64,000 nt of DNA from Pseudomonas libanensis (GCF_001439685.1 NZ_JYLH01000013.1:124001-188000), one strand, 5' to 3'; counted from the stretch's first letter, positions 51,959 to 61,038 are shown. The notes: a model not told the origin generated them from the letters alone. Translations and numbers: made by a program.

Positions 51959-53017
51959 TTAATCGTCCCCTGCATCGAGGAATTCGTCTACCACGGGCAT
52001 CTCCCCCAATCGTGACGGAATATTTAACCCGAAGTGCAGGTAAGCGTGGCGCGTGACCACCCTGCCCCGCGGTGTACGCATGATGTAGCCCTGCTGGATC
52101 AGGTATGGCTCGAGCACATCCTCGATAGTATGGCGCTCTTCACTGATGGCCGCGGCCAGGCTGTCCACGCCGACCGGGCCACCGTCGAACTTCTCGATCA
52201 TGGTCAAGAGCAGGCGCCGGTCCTGGTGATCGAAGCCATGTTCGTCCACGTCCAGCAGATTCAATGCCAGGTCCGCCACCGCCTTGGTGATATGACCCTT
52301 GGCACGCACCTCGGCAAAGTCGCGCACCCGACGCAGCAAGCGGTTGGCAATCCGTGGCGTACCGCGGGCGCGTCGGGCGATTTCAAAGGCGCCTTCCGGG
52401 TCCAGGGGCAAGCCCAGGATGCTCGCCGAACGGCTGACGATGGTTGCAAGGTCGGCAGTGCTATAAAACTCTAGACGTTGAACAATGCCGAAACGGTCTC
52501 GCAGCGGGTTGGTCAGCATGCCCGCGCGGGTGGTCGCCCCGACCAGGGTGAACGGTGGCAGGTCGAGCTTGATCGAACGGGCCGCCGGGCCTTCGCCGAT
52601 CATGATGTCGAGCTGGAAGTCCTCCATCGCGGGGTACAGCACTTCCTCGACAATCGGCGACAACCGATGGATCTCGTCGATGAACAGCACGTCGTGGGGT
52701 TCAAGATTGGTCAGCAGCGCCGCCAGGTCGCCAGGACGCTCCAGCACCGGGCCGGAGGTGGACTTGATCGACACGCCCATTTCCTGGGCGATGATATTGG
52801 CCAGGGTGGTCTTGCCCAACCCCGGCGGACCGAAGATCAGGGTGTGGTCCAGGGACTCACTGCGCCCGCGCGCGGCCTGGATAAACAGCTCCATCTGCTC
52901 GCGCACGGTAGGCTGGCCGATGTACTCGGCCAGGCTCAGGGGACGGATGGCCCGGTCCTGGACTTCTTCACGGTCACGCGGGCCGGTGGCCGCGATCAGA
53001 CGATCAGCTTCAATCAC
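51959..53017 (-). CDS. ruvB: Holliday junction branch migration helicase RuvB
   Basis: 352-aa AAA+ motor. RPLSLAEYIGQPTVREQME, Walker A FGPPGLGKTTLANIIA, Walker B DVLFIDEIHRLSPIVEE, sensor VGATTRAGMLTNPLRDRFG, and a C-terminal winged helix (RTPRGRVVTRHAYLHFG). ruvA ends one base upstream. Confidence 0.97.
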   Translation of the reverse strand: MIEADRLIAATGPRDREEVQDRAIRPLSLAEYIGQPTVREQMELFIQAARGRSESLDHTLIFGPPGLGKTTLANIIAQEMGVSIKSTSGPVLERPGDLAALLTNLEPHDVLFIDEIHRLSPIVEEVLYPAMEDFQLDIMIGEGPAARSIKLDLPPFTLVGATTRAGMLTNPLRDRFGIVQRLEFYSTADLATIVSRSASILGLPLDPEGAFEIARRARGTPRIANRLLRRVRDFAEVRAKGHITKAVADLALNLLDVDEHGFDHQDRRLLLTMIEKFDGGPVGVDSLAAAISEERHTIEDVLEPYLIQQGYIMRTPRGRVVTRHAYLHFGLNIPSRLGEMPVVDEFLDAGDD

Positions 53018-53629
53018 TTAAATCATTCCCTTCAGGGCTCGGCGGATCATGTCTTCGCTGCTCAGGTTCTTGTCCTTGATGGCCGATACCGCCTTGCTCG
53101 CCTCCTGGGGCTTGTAGCCCAGGGAGATCAGCGCACTGACCGCATCGCTTTCGGCGCTGGCGACCTGGCCTGCCGGCATATCCGGCTGGTTCGGTACCAG
53201 GGCGAACATGCTCGGCACCACCTCCCAGGCCTTGAAGCGATCCTTGAGCTCCACCAACAGGCGCTCGGCGGTTTTCTTGCCCACGCCCGGCACCTTGGTC
53301 AGGGCCGAAGTGTCCTGGGCGGAAACGGCACGTACCAGCTCGTCCACTTCCAGGCTCGACATCAATGCCAGGGCCAGTTTTGGCCCCACGCCATTGAGGC
53401 GAATCAGCTCGCGGAAGAAATCGCGGTCACGCTTGCCGATGAAACCATAGAGCAGTTGCGCGTCTTCGCGCACCACTAAATGCGTGTGCAGGGTTATCGG
53501 CTCGCCGACCGACGGCAGGCGATACAAGGTGGTCATGGGCACTTCCAGCTCATAACCCAATCCATTCACATCCAGAATCAGGTGCGGCGGCTGTTTCTCA
53601 GCCAGGGTGCCGCGCAAGCGTCCAATCAC
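53018..53629 (-). CDS. ruvA: Holliday junction branch migration protein RuvA
   Basis: 203 aa. N-terminal OB domain (MIGRLRGTLAEKQPPHLILDVNG), two HhH motifs (LNGVGPKLALALMS, VPGVGKKTAERLLVELKD) and a C-terminal RuvB-binding domain (SDAVSALISLGYKPQEASKA). Tetramer that clamps the junction. Confidence 0.97.
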   Translation of the reverse strand: MIGRLRGTLAEKQPPHLILDVNGLGYELEVPMTTLYRLPSVGEPITLHTHLVVREDAQLLYGFIGKRDRDFFRELIRLNGVGPKLALALMSSLEVDELVRAVSAQDTSALTKVPGVGKKTAERLLVELKDRFKAWEVVPSMFALVPNQPDMPAGQVASAESDAVSALISLGYKPQEASKAVSAIKDKNLSSEDMIRRALKGMI

Positions 53630-53697
53630 GGTTCAGATCCTTAAGGCTTGAGGGTCAGGTCAGGGCCTGACCGCAAATAACGAATGCGCTGATGCTA

Positions 53698-54222
53698 TCA
53701 GAGACGTAGCCGCCCGCCACGACTACGTGCGGTGCCCAAGCCGTGAGGCAACAGGCTGGAGCGGGTGTGCGCATGGCAAATGGCGATGGCCAGGGCATCG
53801 GAGGCGTCGATCTGCGGCTTTGAAGTGAGCTTGAGCATGTGCATGACCATCATTTGCACCTGCTCCTTGTTCGCTGCACCAGTGCCAACGACGGCCTGCT
53901 TGACCTGGGTCGCGGTGTATTCGGCGATCTCCATGCTCTCCTCGGCACCCGCCACGATGGCGGCGCCACGGGCCTGGCCGAGCTTCAACGCTGAGTCGGC
54001 ATTCTTGGCCATGAACACTTTTTCGATGCCCATGGTGACCGGGCCGTAGGTCTGGATAACTTCACGCACGCCGCGATAAACGATCTGCAGCCGCTCGGCC
54101 AATTCGCCGGCACCGGTGCGGATGCAACCCGAGGCCACATAGATACAGCCGCGCGGGGTGTGCTGCACCACGCCAAAACCGGTGATGCGCGAACCGGGGT
54201 CGATACCTAGGATTAAAGTCAT
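53698..54222 (-). CDS. ruvC: Holliday junction resolvase RuvC
   Basis: 174 aa. Acidic catalytic residues in LGIDPGSRITGFG, GIEKVFMAKNADSALKLGQARGA and DASDALAIAICHAH (RNase H fold). Cuts junctions bound by RuvAB; 68 bp before ruvA. Confidence 0.97.
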   Translation of the reverse strand: MTLILGIDPGSRITGFGVVQHTPRGCIYVASGCIRTGAGELAERLQIVYRGVREVIQTYGPVTMGIEKVFMAKNADSALKLGQARGAAIVAGAEESMEIAEYTATQVKQAVVGTGAANKEQVQMMVMHMLKLTSKPQIDASDALAIAICHAHTRSSLLPHGLGTARSRGGRLRL

Positions 54223-54288
54223 AACGCCTGCGGGTTGGATTTACAACGGTATGTGCCAGGCACACATCTGTGTAACAGCATAGAACCC

Positions 54289-54377
54289 CTGTGGGAGCTG
54301 GCTTGCCTGCGATGCGGGCACCTCGGTGTTTCTGTCAAATCGAGGTGATGCTATCGCAGGCAAGCCAGCTCCCACAG
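54289..54377. repeat. REPIN (GGGAGCTGGCTTGCCTGCGAT type)
   Basis: CTGTGGGAGCTGGCTTGCCT onward is mirrored by the right arm ending CCCACAG, with one arm carrying GATGCGG for GATAGCGG. In the yebC-ruvC gap. Confidence 0.92.
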
Positions 54378-54393
54378 TGGATATTCATCGTTC

Positions 54394-55140
54394 TTAAGTG
54401 AGCTGTTCGGCCACAGACTCAGGGATGTCGGCATTCGAATACACATTCTGCACATCATCCAGGTCTTCAAGCATATCCAGCATCTTCAACACCTTCTGCG
54501 CTCCCTCCAGGTCCAGTTCGGCACTGGTGGTCGGCAGCATCACGATTTCCGCGTCGGTGCCGTTGAAACCAGCGGCTTCCAGGGCATTACGCACGGCGTA
54601 GAAACTGGCGAACGAGGTAAACACGTCGATAGAGCCGTCTTCGTTGGTGACCACGTCGTCGGCGTCCGCTTCCATTGCGGCTTCCATCAGTGCGTCTTCA
54701 TCGGTGCCAGGGGCGAAGGTGATCTGCCCTTTGCGTTCGAACAGGTACGCGACCGAACCATCCGTGCCAAGGTTACCACCGCACTTGCTGAACGCATGGC
54801 GTACGGCTGCGGCGGTCCGGTTGCGGTTGTCGGTCATGCACTCGACCATCACCGCCACGCCGCCCGGGCCGTAGCCTTCGTAGGTCAACTCGACCATGTC
54901 GTCGGTATCGGCCGCACCGGCACCACGGGCCACGGCGCGGTCAATGATGTCGCGGCTCATGTTGGCGCCCAGCGCCTTGTCCAGCGCCAGGCGCAGGCGC
55001 GGGTTGGAGCCCGGGTCACCGCCACCCTGGCGGGCAGCGACGGTCAGTTCGCGAATCCACTTGGTGAAGATCTTGCCCTTCTTGGCATCCTGACGCTCTT
55101 TGCGGTGCTTGATGTTCGCCCACTTGGAATGGCCAGCCAT
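54394..55140 (-). CDS. yebC: YebC/PmpR family protein
   Basis: 248 aa, starting MAGHSKWANIKHRKERQDAKKG, the family hallmark, with three domains. YebC-I type proteins are now linked to ribosome rescue at proline stretches; PmpR in P. aeruginosa was described as a repressor of the PQS receptor gene. Upstream of ruvCAB as in most gamma-proteobacteria. Confidence 0.95.
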   Translation of the reverse strand: MAGHSKWANIKHRKERQDAKKGKIFTKWIRELTVAARQGGGDPGSNPRLRLALDKALGANMSRDIIDRAVARGAGAADTDDMVELTYEGYGPGGVAVMVECMTDNRNRTAAAVRHAFSKCGGNLGTDGSVAYLFERKGQITFAPGTDEDALMEAAMEADADDVVTNEDGSIDVFTSFASFYAVRNALEAAGFNGTDAEIVMLPTTSAELDLEGAQKVLKMLDMLEDLDDVQNVYSNADIPESVAEQLT

Positions 55141-55207
55141 AACACAACTCCGAATTCTCTAGAAACCTTTCAATCCCGCCCCAGGCAGGATTTCCTCTTT
55201 TAAACGC

Positions 55208-55235
55208 AAAGGCGCATCCGAAGATGCGCCTTTTT
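55208..55235. terminator. Hairpin between aspS and yebC
   Basis: AAAGGCGCATC / GATGCGCCTTT, perfect 11-bp arms and loop CGAA. T5 on the plus strand and T3 on the minus strand; it lies after the aspS stop and probably attenuates read-through into yebC. Confidence 0.75.
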
Positions 55236-55273
55236 GACTGCGTACAACCTTATCGCGCTTTCACGCAGCAGCC

Positions 55274-57049
55274 TTACTCAGCCTTCGGCGTCTCGCGCAG
55301 GCGGATATGCAGCTCGCGCAGTGCCTTGGCATCCACCACACCCGGAGCCTGGGTCATGACGTCCGCGGCACTCTGGGTTTTCGGGAAGGCAATCACTTCG
55401 CGGATCGACTGGGCGCCGGTCATCAGCATGACCAGACGGTCCAGGCCGAAGGCCAAGCCACCGTGTGGCGGTGCACCGTATTTCAGGGCGTCGAGCAGGA
55501 AGCCGAATTTCTCTTCCTGTTCCGCTTCGTTGATGCCCAGCAGGCGGAACACCGCTTGTTGCATTTCTTTGCGGTGGATACGGATCGAACCGCCACCCAG
55601 CTCGGTGCCGTTGAGCACCATGTCGTAGGCACGGGACAGCGCGCCTGCCGGGTTGGCTTCCAGCTCGGCCGGGGAGCACTTCGGCGCGGTGAACGGGTGG
55701 TGCAAGGCGCTGAAGCTGCCGTCGTCGTTCTCTTCGAACATCGGGAAGTCGACGACCCACATCGGTGCCCATTCGCAGGTCAGCAGGTTCAGGTCGTGAC
55801 CGAGCTTGATACGCAGGGCGCCCAGGGCTTCGCTGACGATCTTGGCCTTGTCGGCGCCGAAGAACACGATGTCGCCATCGACCGCACCGACGCGATCAAG
55901 GATCGTGTTCAGGTTGGCTTCAGGGATGTTTTTCACGATCGGCGACTGCAGGCCGTCAACGCCGTTGGCGCGCTCGTTGACCTTGATGTACGCCAGGCCC
56001 TTGGCACCGTAGATGCCGACGAACTTGGTGTAGTCGTCGATCTGCTTGCGCGGCATGCTCGCGCCGCCAGGCACGCGCAGGGCGGCGATGCGGCATTTGG
56101 GGTCGTTGGCCGGGCCGCTGAACACCTTGAAGTCGACGTCCTTGAGCTGGTCGGCCACATCCACCAGTTCCAGCGGGTTACGCAGGTCTGGCTTGTCGGA
56201 ACCGTAGCGGCGCATGGCCTCTTCGAAGGTCATGTGCGGGAATTCGCCGAACTCCAGGTCCAGCACTTCCTTGAACAGGTTGCGGATCATCTGCTCGGTC
56301 AGGCCCATAATCTCTTTTTCATCGAGGAAGCTGGTCTCGATGTCGATCTGGGTGAATTCCGGCTGGCGGTCGGCGCGCAGGTCTTCGTCGCGGAAGCACT
56401 TGGCGATCTGGTAGTAACGGTCGAAGCCGGCGACCATCAGCAGTTGCTTGAACAACTGCGGCGATTGCGGCAGGGCGAAGAAGCTACCTGGGTGGGTACG
56501 GCTAGGCACCAGGTAGTCACGTGCGCCTTCCGGGGTAGCCCGGGTGAGGATCGGCGTCTCGACATCGAGGAAACCGTTCTCATCCAGGAAACGGCGGATG
56601 CTGGTGGTCATGCGCGAACGCAGGCGCAGCTTCTCGGCCATTTCCGGACGACGCAGGTCCAGGAAGCGGTAGCGCAGGCGGGTTTCTTCGCCCACGTCGG
56701 AGTATTCGTTAAGCGGAAACGGCGGGGTTTCCGACTCGTTCAGCACTTCCAGCTCATAGCCCAGCACCTCGATGCCGCCGGAAGCCATGTTCTTGTTCAC
56801 GGCACCGGCCGGACGCAGGCGTACCTTGCCGGTGATCTTCACCACGTATTCGCTGCGCACACGGTCGGCGGCGGCGAAGCTCTCGGCGCGGTCCGGGTCA
56901 AACACCACCTGGGCCAGACCATCACGATCACGGATATCGAGGAAGATTACCCCGCCGTGGTCGCGGCGACGGTGAACCCATCCGCAAAGGGTGATTTCCT
57001 GACCTTCCAGGGTCTCGTTCAGTTGGCCGCAATAGTGGCTGCGCATCAT
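55274..57049 (-). CDS. aspS: Aspartyl-tRNA synthetase (Asp/Asn type)
   Basis: 591 aa class II synthetase. OB anticodon domain (TLCGWVHRRRDHGGVIFLDIRDRDG), motif 2 FRDEDLRADRQPEFTQID, GAD insertion (about 290-420), GGGSIRIH and motif 3 LAFGLDRLVMLMTGAQSIRE. Pseudomonads usually use this enzyme for both tRNA-Asp and tRNA-Asn with GatCAB correcting the latter. Confidence 0.97.
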   Translation of the reverse strand: MMRSHYCGQLNETLEGQEITLCGWVHRRRDHGGVIFLDIRDRDGLAQVVFDPDRAESFAAADRVRSEYVVKITGKVRLRPAGAVNKNMASGGIEVLGYELEVLNESETPPFPLNEYSDVGEETRLRYRFLDLRRPEMAEKLRLRSRMTTSIRRFLDENGFLDVETPILTRATPEGARDYLVPSRTHPGSFFALPQSPQLFKQLLMVAGFDRYYQIAKCFRDEDLRADRQPEFTQIDIETSFLDEKEIMGLTEQMIRNLFKEVLDLEFGEFPHMTFEEAMRRYGSDKPDLRNPLELVDVADQLKDVDFKVFSGPANDPKCRIAALRVPGGASMPRKQIDDYTKFVGIYGAKGLAYIKVNERANGVDGLQSPIVKNIPEANLNTILDRVGAVDGDIVFFGADKAKIVSEALGALRIKLGHDLNLLTCEWAPMWVVDFPMFEENDDGSFSALHHPFTAPKCSPAELEANPAGALSRAYDMVLNGTELGGGSIRIHRKEMQQAVFRLLGINEAEQEEKFGFLLDALKYGAPPHGGLAFGLDRLVMLMTGAQSIREVIAFPKTQSAADVMTQAPGVVDAKALRELHIRLRETPKAE

Positions 57050-57157
57050 GGTCGTGGTTTCACTTCTCGTAATTCGAATTTCGGTGGCAGGCTTGCCTCG
57101 TCACCGTACATTAAAGCAGGGGACGGATAATGCAGGAGCCTGCGCGTAGAGTTCAAC

Positions 57158-57379
57158 TCAGTCTGCTTTGTCGCCGCCCGCCAGGTTCTTCTTGGCGCCG
57201 GTCTTGAAATCGGTCTCGTACCAGCCGCTGCCGCTCAGGCGGAAGCCCGGCATGGACAACATCTTCTTCAACTCAGGTGCCTGGCAGGCAGGGCAATCGA
57301 CCAGCTGCGCTGCGCTGATCTTCTGAATGGCTTCCAACTGGTGACCACAGGAAGCGCATTGATAGTCGTACATGGGCAT
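57158..57379 (-). CDS. FmdB-type zinc-ribbon protein
   Basis: 73 aa: MPMYDYQCASCGHQLEAIQK and LVDCPACQAPELKKML provide CxxC...CxxC zinc ligands, then a polar tail with SGSGWYETDFK. Putative regulatory protein family; upstream of aspS, as in other pseudomonads. Confidence 0.92.
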   Translation of the reverse strand: MPMYDYQCASCGHQLEAIQKISAAQLVDCPACQAPELKKMLSMPGFRLSGSGWYETDFKTGAKKNLAGGDKAD

Positions 57380-57505
57380 GGGGATGTCTCGGCGATCAGA
57401 ACGTTACAGCGCCACGCCCTGCCCTGTGCATAAAGCCCGGCATGCGCAGCAAAGCGCGGGATTATATCTGGTAAATCGAGGCAGCGCAGCCGGCTTTCTG
57501 CCCCA

Positions 57506-57536
57506 GGGCCGGCCCACGAGGTTGAACGGCCGGCCC
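57506..57536 (-). terminator. Hairpin after the RHH gene
   Basis: GGGCCGGCC / GGCCGGCCC, perfect 9-bp arms, 14 bp beyond the RHH stop. No T tract. Confidence 0.45.
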
Positions 57537-57549
57537 CGAAGCCAGCGGG

Positions 57550-57873
57550 CTATTGCGCAAGCGTGTCCGCAGACGCGGCGGCGCGGCCTTTGAGTACATG
57601 AACCACGCACACCACCCTCACCAACCCACTGAAGTTCTTCACTCCCCCGTGGCGCAAATGCACTTCCCGATCGACATAGGACAACAAGGCACTGACTGAG
57701 CAGGTATTGATCCTGGCGATCTCCGTCAGGATATTCCAATAGATCTGCTCAAGCCGCAGGCAGGTAGAAAACCCGTTGAGCCTGACCGAACGGGACAATG
57801 GCTTGGCCATCCCCATATCGAACCCCTTGTCAAAGGGATCGATCTTTATCTTGTGAAAACCACAGGTTTCCAT
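57550..57873 (-). CDS. Ribbon-helix-helix domain protein
   Basis: 107 aa from ATG 57873 (METCGFHKIKIDPFDKGFD). The core RSVRLNGFSTCLRLEQIYWNILTEIARINTCSVSALLSYVDRE matches the RHH_4 family: a beta strand for the major groove and two helices. Likely a small DNA-binding regulator; targets unknown. The start is uncertain: the frame continues to 57933, and a GGGAG lies only 2 nt before the chosen ATG. Confidence 0.7.
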   Translation of the reverse strand: METCGFHKIKIDPFDKGFDMGMAKPLSRSVRLNGFSTCLRLEQIYWNILTEIARINTCSVSALLSYVDREVHLRHGGVKNFSGLVRVVCVVHVLKGRAAASADTLAQ

Positions 57874-58081
57874 CACTCCCTTACCTACTCCACGTGACAT
57901 ACACCTGACACTCCATTGCCAAACAGCAGCCAACGGGTTTCTCCCATTGGGCGATGCGCCTATAAAACAGCAGGACGCGCGGAGCAGCCAGAAGACGGGG
58001 AGTTGTTAGTCGTAGGACAACGCCAGGAAGCGCAGGGAAACAAGCAGGCAGCGCCCAGAAGGCGCCGCCAGGGTTCGACAG

Positions 58082-58555
58082 TTACTGGTTTTCGAGCAGG
58101 GAACGCAACATCCACGCGGTTTTCTCGTGAACCTGCATACGCTGGGTCAACAGGTCCGCCGTCGGCTCATCACTGACCTTGTCGAGCAATGGGAAGATGC
58201 CACGGGCGGTACGCGTGACCGCTTCCTGGCCTGCCACCAATTGCTTGATCATCTCTTCGGCGCTCGGCACGCCCTCTTCTTCCTTGATCGAAGACAGGCG
58301 GGCGTAGATCGAATAGGCGCCAGGTGCCGGGAAACCCAGGGCCCGGATGCGCTCGGCGATGGAGTCCACTGCCAGCGCCAGTTCGTTGTACTGCTCCTCG
58401 AACATCAGGTGCAGCGTACGAAACATGGGGCCCGTGACGTTCCAGTGGAAGTTGTGGGTCTTCAGATAAAGAACATAGGTATCGGACAGCAGCCGCGAGA
58501 GTCCGTCGACGATGGATTTACGGTCTTCTTCACTGATACCAATATCGATTGCCAT
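58082..58555 (-). CDS. Dps-family ferritin-like DNA-protection protein
   Basis: 157 aa dodecameric mini-ferritin. Ferroxidase residues in LKTHNFHWNVTGPMFRTLHLMFEEQYNELALAVDSIAERI. Stores iron and consumes peroxide. ATG at 58555 has AAGGGGAAAAAC upstream; ATG 58585 would add ten residues. Corresponds in place to PA0962. Confidence 0.93.
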   Translation of the reverse strand: MAIDIGISEEDRKSIVDGLSRLLSDTYVLYLKTHNFHWNVTGPMFRTLHLMFEEQYNELALAVDSIAERIRALGFPAPGAYSIYARLSSIKEEEGVPSAEEMIKQLVAGQEAVTRTARGIFPLLDKVSDEPTADLLTQRMQVHEKTAWMLRSLLENQ

Positions 58556-58585
58556 GTTTTTCCCCTTCAATTGACGAGCATTCAT

Positions 58586-58982
58586 TGATCAGGTGCAGGA
58601 CCACTCTAGCAAGAGAGCGGGCCTCGTGCAGCCCGACACACCCGGGCAGCGTGCGGCAAATCGCCCCTGCACCGCCTGCGGATGTGAATTGGCAAGCCTT
58701 TCTCCCCGTAGGAAGAGTCTGCGCAGGCCGTTAAAAAAATCTGCACCTGTCTAGGACAAGCGTTTGCCGCAGAAATGCCGTGCCCGGCGCAACACGCCGA
58801 AATGCTTGATTTGAGTAGGCACAGCCTTTGCTGTTAAATAGACGCCGTGTGGCTGCCGTTTATTTCTGCGGCACGCCACATAGGCTGATACCCGCGCACG
58901 TGCTCAACGCCTCCCATTGTTCAGAAGCGAACCGTGCCAGTCAGCTCTTCCTTGTGATCCGTCTTAACGTGAGTTAATCAAA
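58586..58982 (+). promoter_or_regulatory. Divergent gap between dps and the membrane cold-shock gene
   Basis: 397 bp without a supported gene. It should contain both promoters. The plus-strand part is likely the leader of the cold-shock-domain gene; only a weak GTGAG precedes its ATG. I found no clear OxyR or LexA site. Confidence 0.4.
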
Positions 58983-59585
58983 ATGTTGAAAATCGTCCAC
59001 CTGCTAACGGGCGTTGCAGCTTTGCTGCTGTCCTTTATCCCGAGCCTGCAGCCTGAAAGCCTGCCCTACCTGCAACAACACGACGCTCTGTACCTGGCCT
59101 TGTTCGGCCTTCTTAACCTGACGCTCGCACCGGTAATCCCTTACTGGAACAAAGGCACGCGTCATCAACTGCAAAATCTGGTCAGTGCGCTGCTGGTGCT
59201 GACTGTTGTCGTACAAACCCTCACCCTCCTGGCGCCCATGCCTGAAGTCGGCGGCCATCCGGCTATCCTGCTCAGTCTGGTGATTGCTGTGGTTGCCATC
59301 GTTCTTCACTTGGCCATCAGCTTCTACCGTTCGTCCCCAGCGGCCGCGTCGCAAAACTACGACATGACCAACCGGGATACCGGAACCGTCAAGTGGTTCA
59401 ATACCTCCAAAGGCTTCGGCTTCATTTCCCGCGATTCGGGCGACGATATCTTCGTCCACTTCCGGGCTATCCGTGGTGAAGGCCACCGCGTCCTGGTCGA
59501 AGGCCAGCGCGTGGAGTTCTCGGTGATGAACCGTGACAAGGGCCTGCAAGCCGAAGATGTCATCGCTGCCCTGCCGCGTCGCTGA
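58983..59585 (+). CDS. Membrane-anchored cold-shock-domain protein
   Basis: 200 aa fusion. Residues 1-115 contain four hydrophobic helices (MLKIVHLLTGVAALLLSFI, ALYLALFGLLNLTLAPVI, LVSALLVLTVVVQTLTLLA, AILLSLVIAVVAIVLHLAI). Residues about 132-198 are a complete CSD with RNP1 KGFGFI and RNP2 DIFVHF. The CSD would face the cytoplasm at the membrane. Corresponds in place to PA0961 of P. aeruginosa, annotated as cold-shock protein. Confidence 0.9.
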   Translation: MLKIVHLLTGVAALLLSFIPSLQPESLPYLQQHDALYLALFGLLNLTLAPVIPYWNKGTRHQLQNLVSALLVLTVVVQTLTLLAPMPEVGGHPAILLSLVIAVVAIVLHLAISFYRSSPAAASQNYDMTNRDTGTVKWFNTSKGFGFISRDSGDDIFVHFRAIRGEGHRVLVEGQRVEFSVMNRDKGLQAEDVIAALPRR

Positions 59586-59602
59586 TCCTAAGCCTTCGCA
59601 GC

Positions 59603-59646
59603 AAAAAAAACCGCGATCCAGCGTTGCCTGGATCGCGGTTTTTTAT
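59603..59646. terminator. Bidirectional terminator between the CSD gene and slyX
   Basis: AACCGCGATCCA / TGGATCGCGGTT, perfect 12-bp arms, flanked by A8 and T6 tracts. Confidence 0.95.
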
Positions 59647-59658
59647 TGCCTGCACCTA

Positions 59659-59865
59659 TCAATAGTGCGGCGGTGGCGTTTCTTCTTCGGACGACTCGAA
59701 CTGCCCGCCCATTTCTTCCTGACGCTTGAGCAGGGCCGTCATCTGCAATTGCAGGCGCTCGACCGCCCGCTGCTGGGTGACCAGGATGTCATTGAGAGTC
59801 TCGATGGTGTCGTCCTGGAAGGCCAGGCGGCTTTCCAGGTCGGTGACGCGATCTTGCAGGTCCAT
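59659..59865 (-). CDS. slyX: SlyX family protein
   Basis: 68 aa coiled coil: MDLQDRVTDLESRLAFQDDTIETLNDILVTQQ, with the C-terminal PPPHY typical of SlyX. Role unknown. 3 bp after the HIT gene stop. Confidence 0.93.
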   Translation of the reverse strand: MDLQDRVTDLESRLAFQDDTIETLNDILVTQQRAVERLQLQMTALLKRQEEMGGQFESSEEETPPPHY

Positions 59866-59868
59866 GGT

Positions 59869-60294
59869 TCAGTCCTGGGTAAAGATGAAGTCGGCGGGCA
59901 ACAGCTCACGCAAACGGGCGCGGATCGCCGACACTTGCGCGTGGTTATAAGGCTGGGCGGGATGTTTGCCCCACACCGGCGCCGGCCAGGCGGCGTCATC
60001 GCGTTTACGCACGATCACGTGCACATGCAACTGGCTGACCACGTTGCCCAGCGCGCCGATATTCATCTTATCGGCGGCCAGCCCTTCATTAAGCAGCTGC
60101 GCCAGGGCCGTCGTCTCTTGCCACAAGGTTTGTTGATCTGCGACATCCAGTTGAAACACTTCGCTGATACCGTCGATGCGCGGTACCAGGATAAACCAGG
60201 GGTAGTTCGAGTCATTGGACAGCAGCAGGCGACACAGCGGGAAGTCCCCAATGGCCAAGGTATCTTGTTGCAGGCGTTGATCTAGGGCGAACAC
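59869..60294 (-). CDS. HIT-family hydrolase
   Basis: 141 aa histidine-triad protein. FPWF-like LSNDSNYPWFILVPR and the triad segment VVSQLHVHVIVRKRDDAAWP: the first His of HxHxH is Gln here (QLHVH), while the central nucleophile His remains. Likely a nucleoside phosphoramidate or dinucleotide hydrolase. Upstream of slyX as one operon. Confidence 0.9.
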   Translation of the reverse strand: MFALDQRLQQDTLAIGDFPLCRLLLSNDSNYPWFILVPRIDGISEVFQLDVADQQTLWQETTALAQLLNEGLAADKMNIGALGNVVSQLHVHVIVRKRDDAAWPAPVWGKHPAQPYNHAQVSAIRARLRELLPADFIFTQD

Positions 60295-61038
60295 GTGGAC
60301 ACTCCGTTCGGCAGGTCAGTTTCAGGCGCCCAGCATACCTTCGAATGCCCACGCGTTCACGGCGAATGGGCACAAGCCTTGAAGCAATCGGATAAAAACT
60401 ACGCACCCTTTCGAGGCAGGTGCACAGTCGAACACGCTACCTAGGGCCTCGGCGGCACGCACCAAAATGACCCGCTTGTGCCTCAAAGGGATCCGCCAAG
60501 TACCCACTGACGGGGTGGACCGGTAACGTTTTACCCCGGCGAACGCTTTTGTGAGTAACCGCACAGGTGTAACACCCCGTCGCCAAGCTCAAACCAAAGG
60601 GTGTAAAGGCCCCGTGTTTATGCGGCTTTTACACTCCCTTCACGCTTTTCACGAAAAAATGACATTCGGCTACCAGTTTGAGCACGCTTGTTGCATTCAC
60701 CCTCATATCGTCGGCAACGGCACCCGTTTGGAAGCGGGTGTTTCGCGATAAAAACCAGCGGCGGTTCAATGCGCATCAAGGAAGCTTTCAAAGTTTGAAA
60801 GATGTAGGAAAAGAGCATTGAAGTTGTCAGCCCGGTTACATTCGGGCTGTGAATTTGCGACATGGATCTAGCGATTTACGACAGCCTCGTAAAGAAGCTG
60901 AAAGGAAAGATGGGTAAGTATCGTCATTGGAGTCTGCGTGATATAACTTTGCGCCGACACAAATAAAGAAAGAGCCGCCCAGATAAAAATACAGGTGGGA
61001 CGGCAGTACTCTTCCTAAAACCAAAGGAGCAAATCACG
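60295..61038 (+). promoter_or_regulatory. Long leader region upstream of the OprD-family porin
   Basis: 744 bp with no convincing gene. It holds a perfect odd palindrome CTTTCAAAGTTTGAAAG (60785-60801) and a hairpin CACCCG / CGGGTG (60721-60740). A loose match to an ArgR half-site (TGTCGG on the minus strand near 60956) is present; oprD is ArgR-activated in P. aeruginosa, but this site is weak. The porin RBS is AAAGGAG before the ATG. Confidence 0.45.

Noticed and set aside
55307..57130. 607-codon plus-strand open frame opposite aspS
   Set aside because: Mirror of a conserved synthetase gene; His/Gln/Arg-rich noise without any family motif.
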